DNA of 64,000 nucleotides from Selaginella moellendorffii (GCF_000143415.4 NW_003314265.1:386405-450404), one strand, 5' to 3'; positions 11,358 to 24,696 are shown, counted from the stretch's first letter. The notes: generated by a model from the sequence alone, not told the origin. Numbers and translations are program-made.

Positions 11358-11485
11358 GTGTGACATTGAAGGCTCACCATGCCTTCTCTATATTCGTCAA
11401 TGGTTGGACATTGAAGGCTCACCATGCCTTCTCCATATTCGTCAATGGTTGGACATTGAAGGCTCACCATGCCTTTTGCATATCC
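11358..11485. repeat. 45-bp tandem repeat, about 2.8 copies
   Basis: Unit starts GACATTGAAGGCTCACCATG and recurs every 45 bases within the LARD interior near its 3' LTR. Units differ at one or two positions. Confidence 0.9.
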
Positions 11486-14400
11486 TCTAAGGAGGGTAGT
11501 CTCTCCAACTTAGAGACTGATTGGACCACATATAGTGGTTCTCTCCTTTTATTGGTTTAGTTCTCGCTAAACTTTTTAGAGACCCTTCTCTAAGTCAATC
11601 CCACTACTCCTTCTCGAGTAGTTTCAATTTCCATCTATTGAACGTTTGCACCTTGGAACTTTTACTCTTTTGACTTTTGGAAGTCAATTTCCTAGGTGTC
11701 TCCAACACCTTGCATTGCACAGATTGTGCAACTCCACTTCCCCATCCTAGGAAGCTCATTACTTGAGGGCACCATCATCCTCTCTTCTATTTCGTGCCAC
11801 CTTGGGCACTAAGTTCCATTTATCATACTTTGTGCTAGGGCTGTCCATGGCCCTATCATTTGGCTACCTTACCGCTCCCTCCCTTGGAGCTTCCACTTTC
11901 GCCAAATCAGAGCAATTCGGAATTCATCCTTGGAAACACACTTCCTTTTCCGGAATTTGTTAGCGTCCAACACATTAGTGTTCCTCGCCTAACTTTGTCA
12001 CTTGGATTCCTTCCAAGGGATTCCACGGCCCTATCTTGGCCACTCATCTTTTGCTCCTATCCGTTGATTGTTGCACCAAGCAACATCGAATTTCTACCTC
12101 CCTCTTTGAGGTATTCTTGTGATTCCATAGCAAAGGCTCTGCTTTTCCAAGATTAGGGTGTTCGCCCCTAGTAAGTCTCTTTAGCATCTTCTTCTGTGGG
12201 CTCTATCCACGGCCCAACTTTGTGACCCTCCCATGGGTCTCTTTAGAGACTACTTTCCTTGGACACACTATGCCATCGCAATGACATAGCTCATTTCCCT
12301 AGGGTGCTTTTCCCACTTGGTCACCTTGACCAAGCCACACCATCATCAATAGTTCAAATCAACACTTTGAACTAGGAACCTTATTCCTTAACCCAAACAA
12401 GGACCTTGTCCTTATTTAGCCACAAGATCACCTAGTGATCTCACCTCGGCACCTTAACAGGTTTGCCAATAGGTACTAGGTCTTCCAGACCTTTAATTTG
12501 TTAACTACGACCCCGGGGGCATCCCCCACACTTGGCGGTGCGCCCAAGCCAGCCCTTCCGGACAAGGGTCCATAGCAACTGAGATTAGGTGTCCCCATCT
12601 CACTCACCACGTCCTTGGTGCCACTCGCACCAAAGCGTTCAAGTTAGATATGCCGAGCTTTCACACTAAGCAATCTAACTGTGCATCACGACTCCGAGGC
12701 ATCCCTCGCTTGGCGGTGTGCCCAAACCAGTCTCCCCACTGAGAGTCCATGACCACCGAAATATGAGTGTCCTCATATTCCAAACCATCACCACGCCCTA
12801 GTGATTTGGGACTCGAACCCAAGCACTAGAGGGTCGGGACTCGAACCCAACCTCCGTATATGCATCTACGGACGGCATCACACAAGATGCCTGGCGTGAC
12901 TCCCCACGCCGGTGCACCAACTTATTTTTAAAGCGCGCTACAGATCACAGCTTAGGAACCTAGTTCCTCCACACTGCCAAGTCCTCTCACTTGACATGTC
13001 TGTGATCATGCATGGACTCCTCCATGCTCGGCCCCATGGCCCACCCTTTTTGAAGTTATCACCTTCAACTAGGGTATTTGTTCCCCCGACGTGCCAATCT
13101 CGCTTGGCAAGTCCTCCGACCACTGTAACATGGTTCCTGCATAAGCGTGAAAGTCTTTGACCATCGACTTTCGTTCAAAGCCCTCTCTTTGAACACTCGG
13201 GAACTACTTCCCTAACCTTGATAGCCTTGCCTCATGGCAAGCTTCAAGACCACGCTTTTGCTGCGCCACTCTGATTTCGCGCGTTCCATGAACCATTTAC
13301 ACTTGGCCTTTCTAGGTACTAAGCTACCTAGAATCGTCTTTGGGAACCTTGAAGGAACTCTGTCCCTTAGCTTGCTAAGGCCTCCCTTTTGCAAGCTTTC
13401 CAAATGCCACATAGTCTAACATAGACAATTCCATATTTTAGACTCTCCATGGCATCATGGTTGCTAGCGGCAACACCTTCGAGCCCCCACTTGATTCTCC
13501 ACTCCCAGCTGGCATAACCAACCTTGGTTATGCCCTTTGATTCCTACGGTTCGGTTCTATCCCTTTACTTCTTGCTTTTTGGCTTCACACCTTTCCTTTG
13601 GTCATTCTCCTCTAGACCAGGAGGATAGCTTTGCACTTTCTATCATGCTTTAGCAAGTATTTTTAGGGATGAACCTACCCAATAGCCTAGGGAGTGGTTC
13701 CTCAATCCGGGTATGCTCACCTTATAATCCCACACACTGGGATTACCTTGTTCCTTATGGGCCTTTACATGCCCATCACTAGCCTTGCCAAAATTCCATT
13801 TTTGGCTTTGTCCAACTCGGGTAGACAGTCCTCTCCTGTCTCCGCAACCTTGGACATTTGGATAGCACCTTCTATCCATCATTCGCTAGGGACTTAGTCC
13901 CTTGGGCTTTATCCATTGCCCTCGCGACATCAAACACCACCTTCTGGTGTTCTAGAGTGTTCGGGTGTCCCAATGATGGCTTTCTTGACAATGAGTATTT
14001 CCTTTTATGACATTGACTTACTATATCGCAACACAAGCAATTTATCCCCCGTAAGGGTATATCCAACTTCCCTATGCTATTAAGAAGTCTTGGGTAGCTA
14101 CCTTCTACCCGTTTAACCAGTTATTTTGCACCTCTTGCTTAGTTGCCTCATAGTTGTCAAGTCTTACAACTCATTGCTTGGTGCTTTCACACCTCCATCA
14201 TTATCTGGGTCACCACACTCCAACTGCATGCTCTGCAGCTTAGGCTATGCTATTCCTATTTCCATTGGGATTCCTTTGGCAAGGGGTTCTCATGAACCCA
14301 CCAACATAGCCTTAAGGTATCACACCTTGGCACATTTGGTGTCTCCACACCATCGGCTCCACGAGCCTACCTCTATGACATTTCCCCTTCGTGTCTAAGT

Positions 14401-15365
14401 CTTTGCCAAGATCAACACCGCTCTTTCTCATGCCAACCATCCGTTAGCACTGCACCATAGAGGTCACACACAACTTTATGTCAAAGTTGTTTTCTTCTGG
14501 GAACACCTTTCCCATAACTTTAGCATGGCACATTTTGCCATCGATGAGATACCCTCTGTTCTCATCCTTGGATCCTATGATCCCCCCCCATCCTTTGTGG
14601 GGTACAACACACCTCAGTCCAAATGCTTCCATCAGTCCTTTTAGGACCATCCGTTGACTCTACTTGAGTCATCCAGCAGTTTTGGACTTGGTTAATCCAC
14701 AGACCCGTAAGGTCCTACTTGTGAGGCACTAGCTCACTGGAATACACTTCTTGCATTCCTGTCCTACTCAAAATGACTATTTTCACAAGTGTTACTCCGA
14801 CACTTGATTTTGTTCTCTGGGGGCAACTTTTGCCCCTTAGGACTACTTGTCCATGTGATGAGAACACCAACTCATCCACTTAATACACCCCCAACTCCTT
14901 GGGTTGTTCCAGCATTTATTAGAGGTAGCCCCGGCTACCTTTTCAAGGACTTGAGTCCTCTTCCGTATTTGACCTTCCATGGTCATTACTTCTGGTCTCA
15001 CATTCATGAGCACCAACCTCAACTATATGAGGAAAATCTTGTGACTCCTTTATTGCTTTGGAGTCTTTATCTTTCCCGTGATCCCAACTGTAGTTGTTTA
15101 CCAGTTTGCTAAGTCAAACGCTCATCTGGATCACATCCTCAACTCTTTGAGGAAAACCATATACTGTTCCCAAGATCCCAAAGTCGTTCCATTATTGGCC
15201 CTTTTCTATCCACCACCTCGTCTACAAGTTCACACATGAACTGTAATGGAGAGCCATGTCTTCCCGACTTGCTACTCCTCAAGGATAGGCCCACTCCTCG
15301 GACCTTCCGATGCCAACACTAGTGGTGATATACTTGAGCACCAATAAAAGTCGGACTAAGGAACA
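11486..15365. other. Non-coding interior of the LARD
   Basis: Pyrimidine-rich on the plus strand, with many CTCC, CTTGG and ACTTTG words. No zinc knuckle, protease DTGA, reverse transcriptase or integrase motif is found in any frame. A loose duplication is visible: the stretch near 12512-12600 (GGCGGTGCGCCCAAGCCAG) recurs near 12700-12780 (GGCGGTGTGCCCAAACCAG). Confidence 0.75.
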
Positions 15366-15377
15366 ACTCCGATACCA
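15366..15377 (-). other. Primer-binding site of the LARD
   Basis: Minus-strand TGGTATCGGAGT, three bases inside the 5' LTR. It matches the 3' end of plant initiator Met tRNA except at positions commonly variable in plant elements (TGGTATCAGAGC). Confidence 0.85.
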
Positions 15378-15380
15378 AGT

Positions 15381-16506
15381 TGTAAGCGACTAAATTTTCC
15401 ATTCTACTTTAGTCACTTAACCACACCTCTGACCACTTGGAGGAGTCTCATTCGCAACCTCCATAAGTCCAACTCAGGACTTGGGGCTTGCTAGCCCCGA
15501 GAATGGCATCCATGCCACTCAACCTTAGCACGTGGTCCAAGTGCTCCACGTGTCCGATCCCATGATCGACACCCCAAGGTACCACCGACGTATCGGCCCG
15601 TTACGCTAAGGCCATACCCATTTACCTTGGTCACACTGGTGGTCCAACACCACCTGCATTCCAATCCCGTCTCTCCAAGACTGGGTCATCCGTCCATGAG
15701 TGATCATCCCAGATCCACTCCTTAACATCCTTAGGATGCCTACAGACATGGGGAATAGCCTTCCCCAATAACTCTGTTCCGGTCCCCACCAAGTCCCTTT
15801 CTGTCCTTGGCTGTGTTTGCCAACACTGCCACTGGATCAAGGCCCACCGGCCCAACCACTAAGTCCCACTATCCTCTAGGACTTCCTCACCATGTGACCA
15901 TATCCTTGGTCTCTACATTAGAGGCCTACTCCTCTTCCTTTCCACAGTCTGGGCCTTTGGGACAACATTTCGGAACACCGTGGCCTTACACGAGCCACCT
16001 GGGTACTCTCCTCGCCTTCTGCCCTTGGGTGCTCTAGCCATGGGCTTAGAGCGGGTTCCGTTGAGCCACACCAGGTATCCAAGTAGGTAGTGCCACCCAC
16101 ACTTGGACTGGGAGCATCGGCCAGTCGATCTCCCGGGGGAACTAGAGCTGGCTCTTGAACACTTCACCAAGCTACCCCGCTTGTCGGTCCGTGTTCACTC
16201 TAGTCTTGGACTTCCCAGTGGGCAGCTCATCACCCAACACTGGGTCCGGCCTTCCTGGGCCAAACTGGCCTTTCCTGGCCAAACTGGCTCCACTGCAGTC
16301 CTCCCCCTACTATACTTTTGGAGCTCACCAAACCCCCCAGGGTCTGGGAGACGAACGCTTTGGGCTTTCACCCTCTCAGGCTCCGGACTCGGACTCGGAC
16401 TCGGACTCGGACTCGGACTCGGATTCGGACTCGGATTCGGGCTCAGGCTCGGTCTCGGCCTCGGCCTCGGTCTCGGCCTCGGCCTCGGTCTCGGTCTCGG
16501 TCCCGA

Positions 16507-16538
<32 letters not shown>

Positions 16539-17202
16539 CCGGTCTCGGTCCCGGTCTCGGTCTCAACTTCGGACTCCATCTCGGACTCCATCTCGGACTC
16601 CATCTCGGACTCCATCTGGGGTCCATCTCGGGTCCATCTCGGACTCCATCTCGGACTCTATCTCGGGTCCATCTCGGACTCCATCTCGGACTCCATCTCG
16701 GGTCCATCTCGGGTCCATCTCGGACTCCATCTCGGACTCCATCTCGGGTCCATCTCGGACTCCATCTCGGACTCCATCTCGGACTCCATCTCGGGTCCAC
16801 CTCGGACTCCATCTCGGACTCCATCTCGGACTCCATCTCGGACTCCATCTCGGGTCCATCTCGGACTCCACTTCGGACTCCAACTCGGGTCCATCTCGGA
16901 CTCCACTTCGGACTCCAACTCGGGTCCATCTCGGACTCCACTTCGGACTCCAACTCGAGTCCATCTCGGACACTCCCACGTGTCATGTGTTGGTCCTTTT
17001 GGGTCCCTTTTTGGAGCCTCGCCTTTTGCTCACTTCGTGCTCGTTCCTCGAGCACTTCGTTGGGAGTTCCACTCCCGCTCTTGACTTTTCAAGTCGGAGC
17101 TTTTGGTCCAAACGTGTTACGCTCGTTTGGCTCTCGCTTCGGCCACTACCATGTGGCGCCCTTCCGGCTCCACTTTGGGGCCTAGGGATTTTGTGTCTCA
17201 CA
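15381..17202 (-). repeat. LARD LTR (5' LTR in element sense)
   Basis: 1,822-bp partner of the LTR at 9511-11240. The simple-repeat array lies at about 16378-16975. Confidence 0.92.
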
Positions 17203-18260
17203 ATGAAGTTCACATGCCTAAGAACTCTACAACTTCCGAATAACACCTTTCTCCAACATTTTTTTGACGTTTGCATGTAAAATCTTGATCTCTTTGAATG
17301 ACCAACAATGAACAAGAACTTTGATTGGATGAACATCCCCAATTAGAATTAGATGACATGTGGCAATCTTGGCCAAGATTGCCACATTCAAAAAAATCAG
17401 AATACTCCTTTATGAACTAGTCAACCACTGTAACACAAAGATTGTTAGAGGGATTGGAAAAGGAAAAAGTAGAATAAGATGGAAATATAAGAAGAAATAG
17501 TGGGGGGATAACAATAATAGAAGTAGAGGTAGAAGTAGAGGGACAAAAAAGTATGAAAATGAGAGGAATAGATGAAATATAAAGAAGTATAAAACAAAGG
17601 GAAAAAGCCTCAAAATCACACTTGGCATGATTGCGCTGCAACCAATCTATACCAAGGATGAGGTCAAAAGTTTGACCCGGCACCACCTACAATGATTGTA
17701 ACCCAAGCTTGAGATCGCCCACATGCACAACCAGGTCCACCTCATCCCGTGCACATGCATGTGTACGGCCGTTACCATAAAGAATGAAAACTAGTTCCAT
17801 TTCAGGATGCAAGTGTAGATAACAATGTGTGGTAATAAGTCGAGCAATAGAAAATAAACTCGATTTTGTATCAACCAACACGAAGAGAATAATAGGAAAC
17901 CTTTTGTTATAAAAACGAGCTTGGAAAATAAACACTTGATGAATCGGTGCCAAATGAACCCCTTGATGACAGAAAGATGGAAGGGTTACTAACTTATTCG
18001 CACAAGGTCCTTCTGTTACTTGTGTGACTCCTTGTTTTCTAGATGAATCTCGGTGTCCAAACCTTTCACTGTAGTAGCACCAACAAAACGTTATTGACGC
18101 CAAAGTCTCCACCCAGGAAATAGAGGTCCCCAATCTGGAAAATGCCGACAACATCGATAAGTGTAACTAACTTCATCACATGCCTAATAGCAAACGTCAT
18201 GGACACGACCACGTCCTCGCCCTTGTCCTTGGACTCAAGCAGCAGCAACATCAACCTCCA
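17203..18260 (-). pseudogene. Ty3/gypsy gag-protease and start of RT relic (upstream half)
   Basis: Continuation of the relic at 9165-9510. On the minus strand from right to left: a decayed zinc knuckle (CYYSERFGHRDSSRKQG, about 18080-18030), a protease-like FVLVDTKSSLFSIARL where the DTGA triad is altered (about 17905-17855), the FDLILGIDWLQRNHAKCDFE block that follows the protease in Ty3/gypsy elements (about 17665-17605), then EIKILHANVKKMLEKGVIRK at about 17300-17240, which is the conserved lead-in to RT. The last segment runs up to the ATGAA duplication and its continuation is found at 9510. Multiple stops; dead copy. Confidence 0.82.
17359..17386. repeat. 28-bp perfect palindrome
   Basis: TGTGGCAATCTTGG followed directly by its reverse complement, with no spacer. 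It lies in the old gypsy relic; no function is implied. Confidence 0.9.
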
Positions 18261-18737
18261 TTAAAATAGAACTATTGCCTATAGAAAGTGGAATGGATCT
18301 TGATTCAATGATCCATATTTATGTTAGAGTGTTCTCCTAGACATTTTCAAATGCATATTCAGATATGCTGACGATTGTGATAATGTCTTCTAACAATTGC
18401 ATTGTCTTCGTCAAAGGTTATCTAAGTTGGTAATGCAATTTGGTGTTCATTTCCGAAGCCTCTTGCTTCGTGCAGAGCCAAATATGTCGAAGCGGATCAA
18501 GCTAAAAATGTTATAGCCAACACTTCGTCAAAATCTTGTCGGACTTGTGCATAATCACCCTTGACGATACTCTCTGCTTGGCACAACGTTATGAGATGTT
18601 GCATCTTCCACTTCTTGCTGCATATCCTTCCGTTCCTAGAGTACTATGAGACCACAATACAATGCATGTAAATTGATTTCCTTATCATTTTTGGTCCCTC
18701 TAAGATTACTTTTGCTATATGTATGTAAAGAGAGAGA

Positions 18738-18768
<31 letters not shown>

Positions 18769-19380
18769 CACACTCTCTCTCTCTCTTTATTTAAAGTTGT
18801 TATTTTAGCATTGGTGTCATTATAAGAAGTTTTAGTTATGGTAAATGCTTAAAAACATGTATAAAAAAATAGGAATATAGACTCATTATTCTTCAAACTG
18901 AACTAAATGCTTGATATGATGTTAATATTAAATTAGTTCACTCCAAGTTGGCTGCAGACAAGCTCTATTCATTGTTATTCAGCTAAGTAACCTCATATTA
19001 TAGAGAGATAGAGTGACCTTCAAAAGTGGTCCTTGCATCTGGAACTTGCCTTGGAGTCTGCCCTAGGATGAACACTTTGTGTTATACTCCATCTCTTTCA
19101 AAAGCCATACTCTTGTCTAAAATTTTTCTCCTGACCCCATCAAAGCCAACTGAGCTTGATCCTTACTAGAGCCTTATCCTGGATGAGAGCAAAATCCTTG
19201 CCAGAGCCTTATCCTGGATGAGAGCAAAAGTAGGCATTCTTGGCCTCCTGTTGTATTCTTGGCCTACATTCTACTGTAGATATAAAGAGTAATCTACATT
19301 AAATTAATATTAATTACAATACTAATTATAATAAAAGACAGCACCAAAAATATTCATTCAACCAAAAAATAAAAGCAGGC
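18261..19380. other. Gene-poor AT-rich spacer with a palindromic microsatellite
   Basis: No supported gene. Between about 18400 and 18660 the minus strand may hold further gag remnant but the frame is too broken to call. The stretch 19140-19230 contains a short direct duplication (CTTATCCTGGATGAGAGCAA occurs twice, about 50 bases apart). Confidence 0.5.
18727..18787. repeat. Self-complementary compound microsatellite (GA)n(GT)n(TA)n(CA)n(CT)n
   Basis: An AGAGAGAG block, a GTGTATATGTG block and a TATATATA centre are followed by CACACTCTCTCTCT. The right half is close to the reverse complement of the left, so the whole can fold into one long hairpin. Confidence 0.9.
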
Positions 19381-22022
19381 TCACGCATTGTACGTCTGTA
19401 CTACAACCATTGGAGAGATCGAGACTGGTGCAATTGGAGCAATGTAGTCTCCGCCATCTCTCGCTACCGCTGCTGCTCCAGGAGGACCAGGCTCGACGTT
19501 TTCCTCGCGCGACGATGTTCCGGCGTCGATAACTCTCGCCGGGAGAAGATCATCGTCTGCAGTCACTGGAGCTCGGATCACCAGCGTCTCTGCTTCCTTC
19601 GCTGCTGCTGCTGCCGCCTCATCTCCATCCTCTTCTTTTTCTTTGACTCGCTCAGCCTTGCAGTTTACGTTGATCATTGGCGATGAAACCTCGTCGTCCC
19701 CCAGGTCCGTAGCAGCGGCGTCCAGGAACTTCAGTCCACTGCTCGCAGCCTCCCCAGAGAGTCTCCCTATTTCCCTGCGGTGGCCTGCCCCCATGCTCGA
19801 GCTCCTCCTCAGGGCCTCCGACGAAGGCATGCTTCTTCTCAAAACTATGCTTCGCAGCCTCGCGTTCTGTGAGCGAGCGTCGTCCTTCTTCAGATTTGCC
19901 TTCGTGGCGATGGCCTCCGGTTTCTCTTGCTGGACTTTTCTAGGATTGTCCAACGTCGGGGCGGGTTTGCGGCCTCTGCTGCCCTGAGAATTGCTGCTCT
20001 GAGTTGTGCTTGCTCTTTGAAAAGTTGGCAATAGTCCTTTGCTCGACGTGGCTTTCGCTGGTAATCTTGGAGTAGAAGCACCTGAATGCGGGGAGCTTGG
20101 AGCAACTTTCTTCTGTAATCTTTGCAAGCGAAGCTCTTCCAAACGCTTCCGTTCTTCCTCTTCCTGGTTTTAAAAAAGAACGAAAACGAAAAACAGTTCA
20201 GAACTTGAAAACGGAGGTGATAGAAAATTTACCTTTGCTCTCTTCAACTCCAGGAGACCAGCTTTGAATGCTCGTATTTTTTCCGCTCGTAGTCGTGCCT
20301 CGGCCAACGGATCGTTCTTACTTGACCTCAAGGTTTTGGCTACCTCTGCTCTCCTTTTATTCAGACTCTCCTGCATAACTTTCAGCCTTGCTTGCTTCTC
20401 GGCTTTCTTTGACGTCCCTTCTTTGAGCTTAGCGTCCCTACGCTCGCGGTACGTGTCATACAGCCTTCCCTTCGTATCCTTCAAGGACGGTGTTTCGCTC
20501 AAGACGCTCTTTTGATCGTCGCTAGGCTCTGGCTCTTGCAACAGCGGTCCGGCGTTTCCTGTCGTAGACACGTTCTCAATCGCACCAGTAGCCAAATCTT
20601 CTACAAGACTGCTATCTACAGGTCCCTCTAATTCCTGCTTTATCTTTCCTCCCATTGAAGACTGGTTCAAGCCTTTTCCCTTTTCCACTGGCTCCGACGG
20701 TTTTCTACCAAGCTTATCAGCAGCTAAACTCCACCTCCGCAAGACTGGTTTTTGTGTATCTGTCCGTTCAATATCAGCTACCGACACTCGACGCCTATCT
20801 TCGATCTCTTGTTTCTTGCTTTCGAACATAGTTATCTTTTCTTGAACACTCGTCCTTCGTCCCGAGGCTTCCTCATGATCGAGAATGACCTGTACGCCCC
20901 TTTCTGATTCCGCTGCGGCTTCCTTACTGTCGCATTCCTTACTGTCATTAATGAAGTCTCCAATGGAATGACTCGTCAGGTCGAAGTTGGGACCGTCTTC
21001 TACGTCACCACGAGAATGCGACTGCATTCCCTCCAACCATATCTCAGTTTCCCGCTTTTTCATGCAAAATCTCATATAGCTTTCACATGCATCACTGCGA
21101 AAAGGCAAAAAGAGAAATCAAACTCTCTAACAAGGCTTGAAGAAACTTACCTTAAACGGCTTGCCCCGAACTGTTGGGCGAACCTCATCAAATCTGACGT
21201 ATTTTTCGCACTGAATCCAGCAGCCTCTGCTCTCGCAAAAGCCATGGACTTCTCCTTCTGCAATATTGCCCGACGAGCTTCCAACGCTTTCAACAACTGT
21301 AAGCTGCAGATTTATAACATCAGAAAATGCTGCATTTTTATGAAGATGCCGCTTACTTCGAATTCTCTTGTTCACCAGCCGAAGAATTCTGCATCTTCAA
21401 AGTTAGCAGCTAGTCATATTCACGAAGAAGTACCTGCAAATTTTCAAGATGGCCTTGCGATGCTTCCCCATTGACAGATACTGGAGTTTCGGGTCCGCTC
21501 TAAACAGAAGGAAGATTCATTAGCCACAACAATGGGCTTCCGCGAAAAGTACCACAGAACCGTCATTGTGTCTGCTTAAAGTTTCTTCCAGTTGAGACAG
21601 TTCATTGTCCACGCTATCCACGCGCTCGAGCACTTCGGGAGTACTCACAAACCTTACAAATCTACAGCCAAATAGAATAAGAGTTCAATCCATGATAGTC
21701 TGATAGATCGCAAATCGTACCTTTCCATAGTACCTTTAGTAAACCAAGACGCAGCATCGTCTCCAGATGGCTCTAGTTTGATCGAGCAGCCACCCTTGTC
21801 GATCTCCTCGTTCACCGCCTTGATGTGCGACGAGAAAGGCTGCAGCAATCCCGACGCTAGCTTTTCCGTCTGATCGCCAGAGGAAACCACAAGCTCGCAT
21901 CTACACCCCGCAGATAGACAGCGACAAGTTTTCTTTAACCAAAATGCTCGATCGAATTCCCACCTCGTGCGCGTGGGCGTGAGCAGGAAGTGAGCGCAAT
22001 CCAAAGGCGCATCCGCCTCCAT
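19381..22022 (-). CDS. CIP7-like: COP1-interacting protein 7 (CIP7)-like protein
   Basis: Eight exons on the minus strand give about 746 aa: 21964-22022, 21721-21900, 21556(or 21553)-21661, 21434-21499, 21357-21388, 21151-21303, 20233-21094, 19381-20163. The N-terminus matches the plant CIP7 family: [46 protein letters not shown], then FGASRLRDACESYMRFC. The large seventh exon encodes a charged region with EKITMFESKK and a Lys/Arg/Glu-rich coiled coil (RLYDTYRERRDAKLKE). The tail is Ser/Ala-rich and disordered. Arabidopsis CIP7 is a nuclear partner of the COP1 light-signalling ubiquitin ligase that promotes light-responsive genes; whether this protein binds COP1 is inference. One donor is ambiguous by 3 bp (GTGGTACTT), adding or removing one Val. 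Confidence 0.9.
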
Positions 22023-22508
22023 TCTCGGCTGGAGCAGCGCAAATGCACCGCCACCGGTGGACGCGATCGGCTCCCAGATATCGATCGATCGCGCAAAACC
22101 CTACCCGATCAGCCGCGCGGCGCGCGGCAGCTAGATCCAATCGCCGATTTGCCAGAATCACCTTACGCTGCTAGCGGATCAGCTGCTCTCCATCCCACCA
22201 GAGAATCCCACCGCCTAGCGCATAACCCTCGCTCCATGACGCTACCCGTCCAGGTAGAAACTTTTATTCTGCCATAGCTTTCTTATTTACAAACTCGTCG
22301 CTTCCACCTGGCCGTCCGATCGATTCCATTTAGACATTCTATTTGGGGTATATATCAAGAATATCTTCCTTTCTTTATAAATTAACTGGGATGATTAGTA
22401 TCATCTGACAATACTAAATATTATTTAAGACAAAATGATAAGCTTGTAAAATTTCCTATGCTACATTTTCAGTTTGGAAACACAAGACTCAAGAGAGAGC
22501 TAGTACCT
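22023..22508. other. Spacer between CIP7-like and RPS3 copy 1
   Basis: Contains the CIP7-like 5' leader and promoter (GC-rich 22023-22220) and the RPS3 3' flank (AT-rich 22330-22460). Nothing else supported. Confidence 0.5.
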
Positions 22509-23500
<992 letters not shown>

Positions 23501-23718
23501 TTAGGGCTCTTCTAGGGCTTTTGACAAATTATTATGCAGTATGCCATTTAGTGTTTGATTCTGTCGCCATTTTATTTCTTCATTCATTCATTGTTTACAT
23601 GATTTTGCAGAGCCCCCCCCCATAAAGCACAAGACCAATCGGTTAAAATGTGTTGAAACAGTCCTAACCTGGTGACTCTCAGCAAGCCATCTCCCACCGA
23701 GAGGAATGCGAAGACGCC

Positions 23719-23829
23719 ATGGAGGACAAGTTCGACCACGCCAGCGGCCACCCCCAGGCCATCTTCTTCGTGTTCGTCAGCATAAGTGCTGCCATCCTCT
23801 CGCTGGTTCTCATCGTGCTCGTTTCATAG
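23719..23829 (+). CDS. Possible 36-aa membrane microprotein
   Basis: A GC-rich island in AT-rich surroundings contains a 36-codon frame: a short charged N-terminus (MEDKFDHASGHPQ) followed by a continuous hydrophobic helix (AIFFVFVSISAAILSLVLIV) and stop. The context before the ATG is CGCC, a good plant initiation context. A CAG at about 23690 could be a 3' splice site of a leader intron. I do not recognise a family. The sharp composition change and the helix-like content argue for a real small gene, but a chance frame cannot be excluded. Confidence 0.4.
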   Translation: MEDKFDHASGHPQAIFFVFVSISAAILSLVLIVLVS

Positions 23830-24273
23830 AGAAGGAACAGAACTCACTCGAGCAAAGGCATTAGTGCTAATATTACCCAGGCTTCCTTGTAAGCTGGGTT
23901 TGTCCCTCCTAGCCTCTATTATCTTGTGCTCATGCTTGTTTTTCTTTATTCTAAAGTAATATGATGAGTGCTACACCTTGTTTATAATAGAATCAAATTC
24001 TCATCTGGACAGTTAGTATGTAGTGGCTGTTATATAATTTTCCAAATGGCAACCTGAAACAATGGTATGACATAACAACTCCTTAATACTTCCCCAGTAT
24101 TTTCCTCATCGAAATCTTAATTTATTTTTCTTATTGGTATATAATATATTCAAGTATCTACATAACAATAATAATAATTTAATAAAATTAATAACTATAG
24201 TATAATTTAGTATAATTTTAATTTAGTAAATATATAATAAGATTATATATATATAAATAAATAATTTATATGT

Positions 24274-24696
24274 TTAACAGTTTTCGTCTTGTAATATTTT
24301 AAAAGTATGGAGTTCAGTAGATATAATCTCTACTGACACAATTAATGATCTATCTAGTAATCGAACTTGACCACCCATATGACGCCTTATTAGACAATTC
24401 CGTCTTATAAATCTAAAAGCTTGTACTATATCAGCTTCTGCTAATGCTATATTCCTAGTTCTCCTTTCACGTATGTTTATAGTAGTTCTTAAATTTCCAT
24501 TAATATTTCTATATATCCTTTGAAGGGGATTTCTATGCCATTCATTTAATATATTTGTTATTGAAGAACAATAATCAGCATTAGAAATTCCTAACCGTCT
24601 ACCATTTGTAAAACAAATTTCAGTAGCAGGACTTGAATAACAAAGGCATTTGGAAACTAAAACGAATATAATAAAAAATTGTAAGTAGTAAAACAT
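24274..24696 (-). CDS. Small secreted protein candidate, possibly distant Gnk2/DUF26-like
   Basis: Single frame of 140 codons in very AT-rich DNA. The first 20 residues form a clear signal peptide (MFYYLQFFIIFVLVSKCLCY) with likely cleavage near CYSS. The mature part has few cysteines. Its C-terminal third (ADIVQAFRFIRRNC, then GGQVRLLDRSLIV) resembles the end of Gnk2/DUF26 domains, where a C..C pair precedes GARV.L..C, but several of the expected cysteines are absent. The assignment is weak. The frame ends DENC before the stop. Confidence 0.45.
   Translation of the reverse strand: MFYYLQFFIIFVLVSKCLCYSSPATEICFTNGRRLGISNADYCSSITNILNEWHRNPLQRIYRNINGNLRTTINIRERRTRNIALAEADIVQAFRFIRRNCLIRRHMGGQVRLLDRSLIVSVEIISTELHTFKILQDENC

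Larger units (their letters stand above)
9511..17202 (-). mobile_element. Large non-coding LTR retrotransposon (LARD), full length
   Basis: Two nearly identical long repeats (9511-11240 and 15381-17202) bound a 4.1 kb centre. Each repeat is TG...CA bounded (plus strand TGTAAGCGAC ... GTGTCTCACA). The element is flanked by the same five bases, ATGAA, at 9506-9510 and 17203-17207. On the minus strand the end of the repeat is followed after three bases by TGGTATCGGAGT, a primer-binding site of initiator-Met-tRNA type, so the sense is minus. A G-rich polypurine-like tract abuts the other LTR. The 4.1 kb interior has no gag or pol motif on either strand, only frames under about 110 codons, so it must rely on proteins from another element. 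Comparing the LTRs upstream of their simple repeat, I count about six differences by eye in nearly 1 kb, all transitions: a fairly young insertion. Confidence 0.92.
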
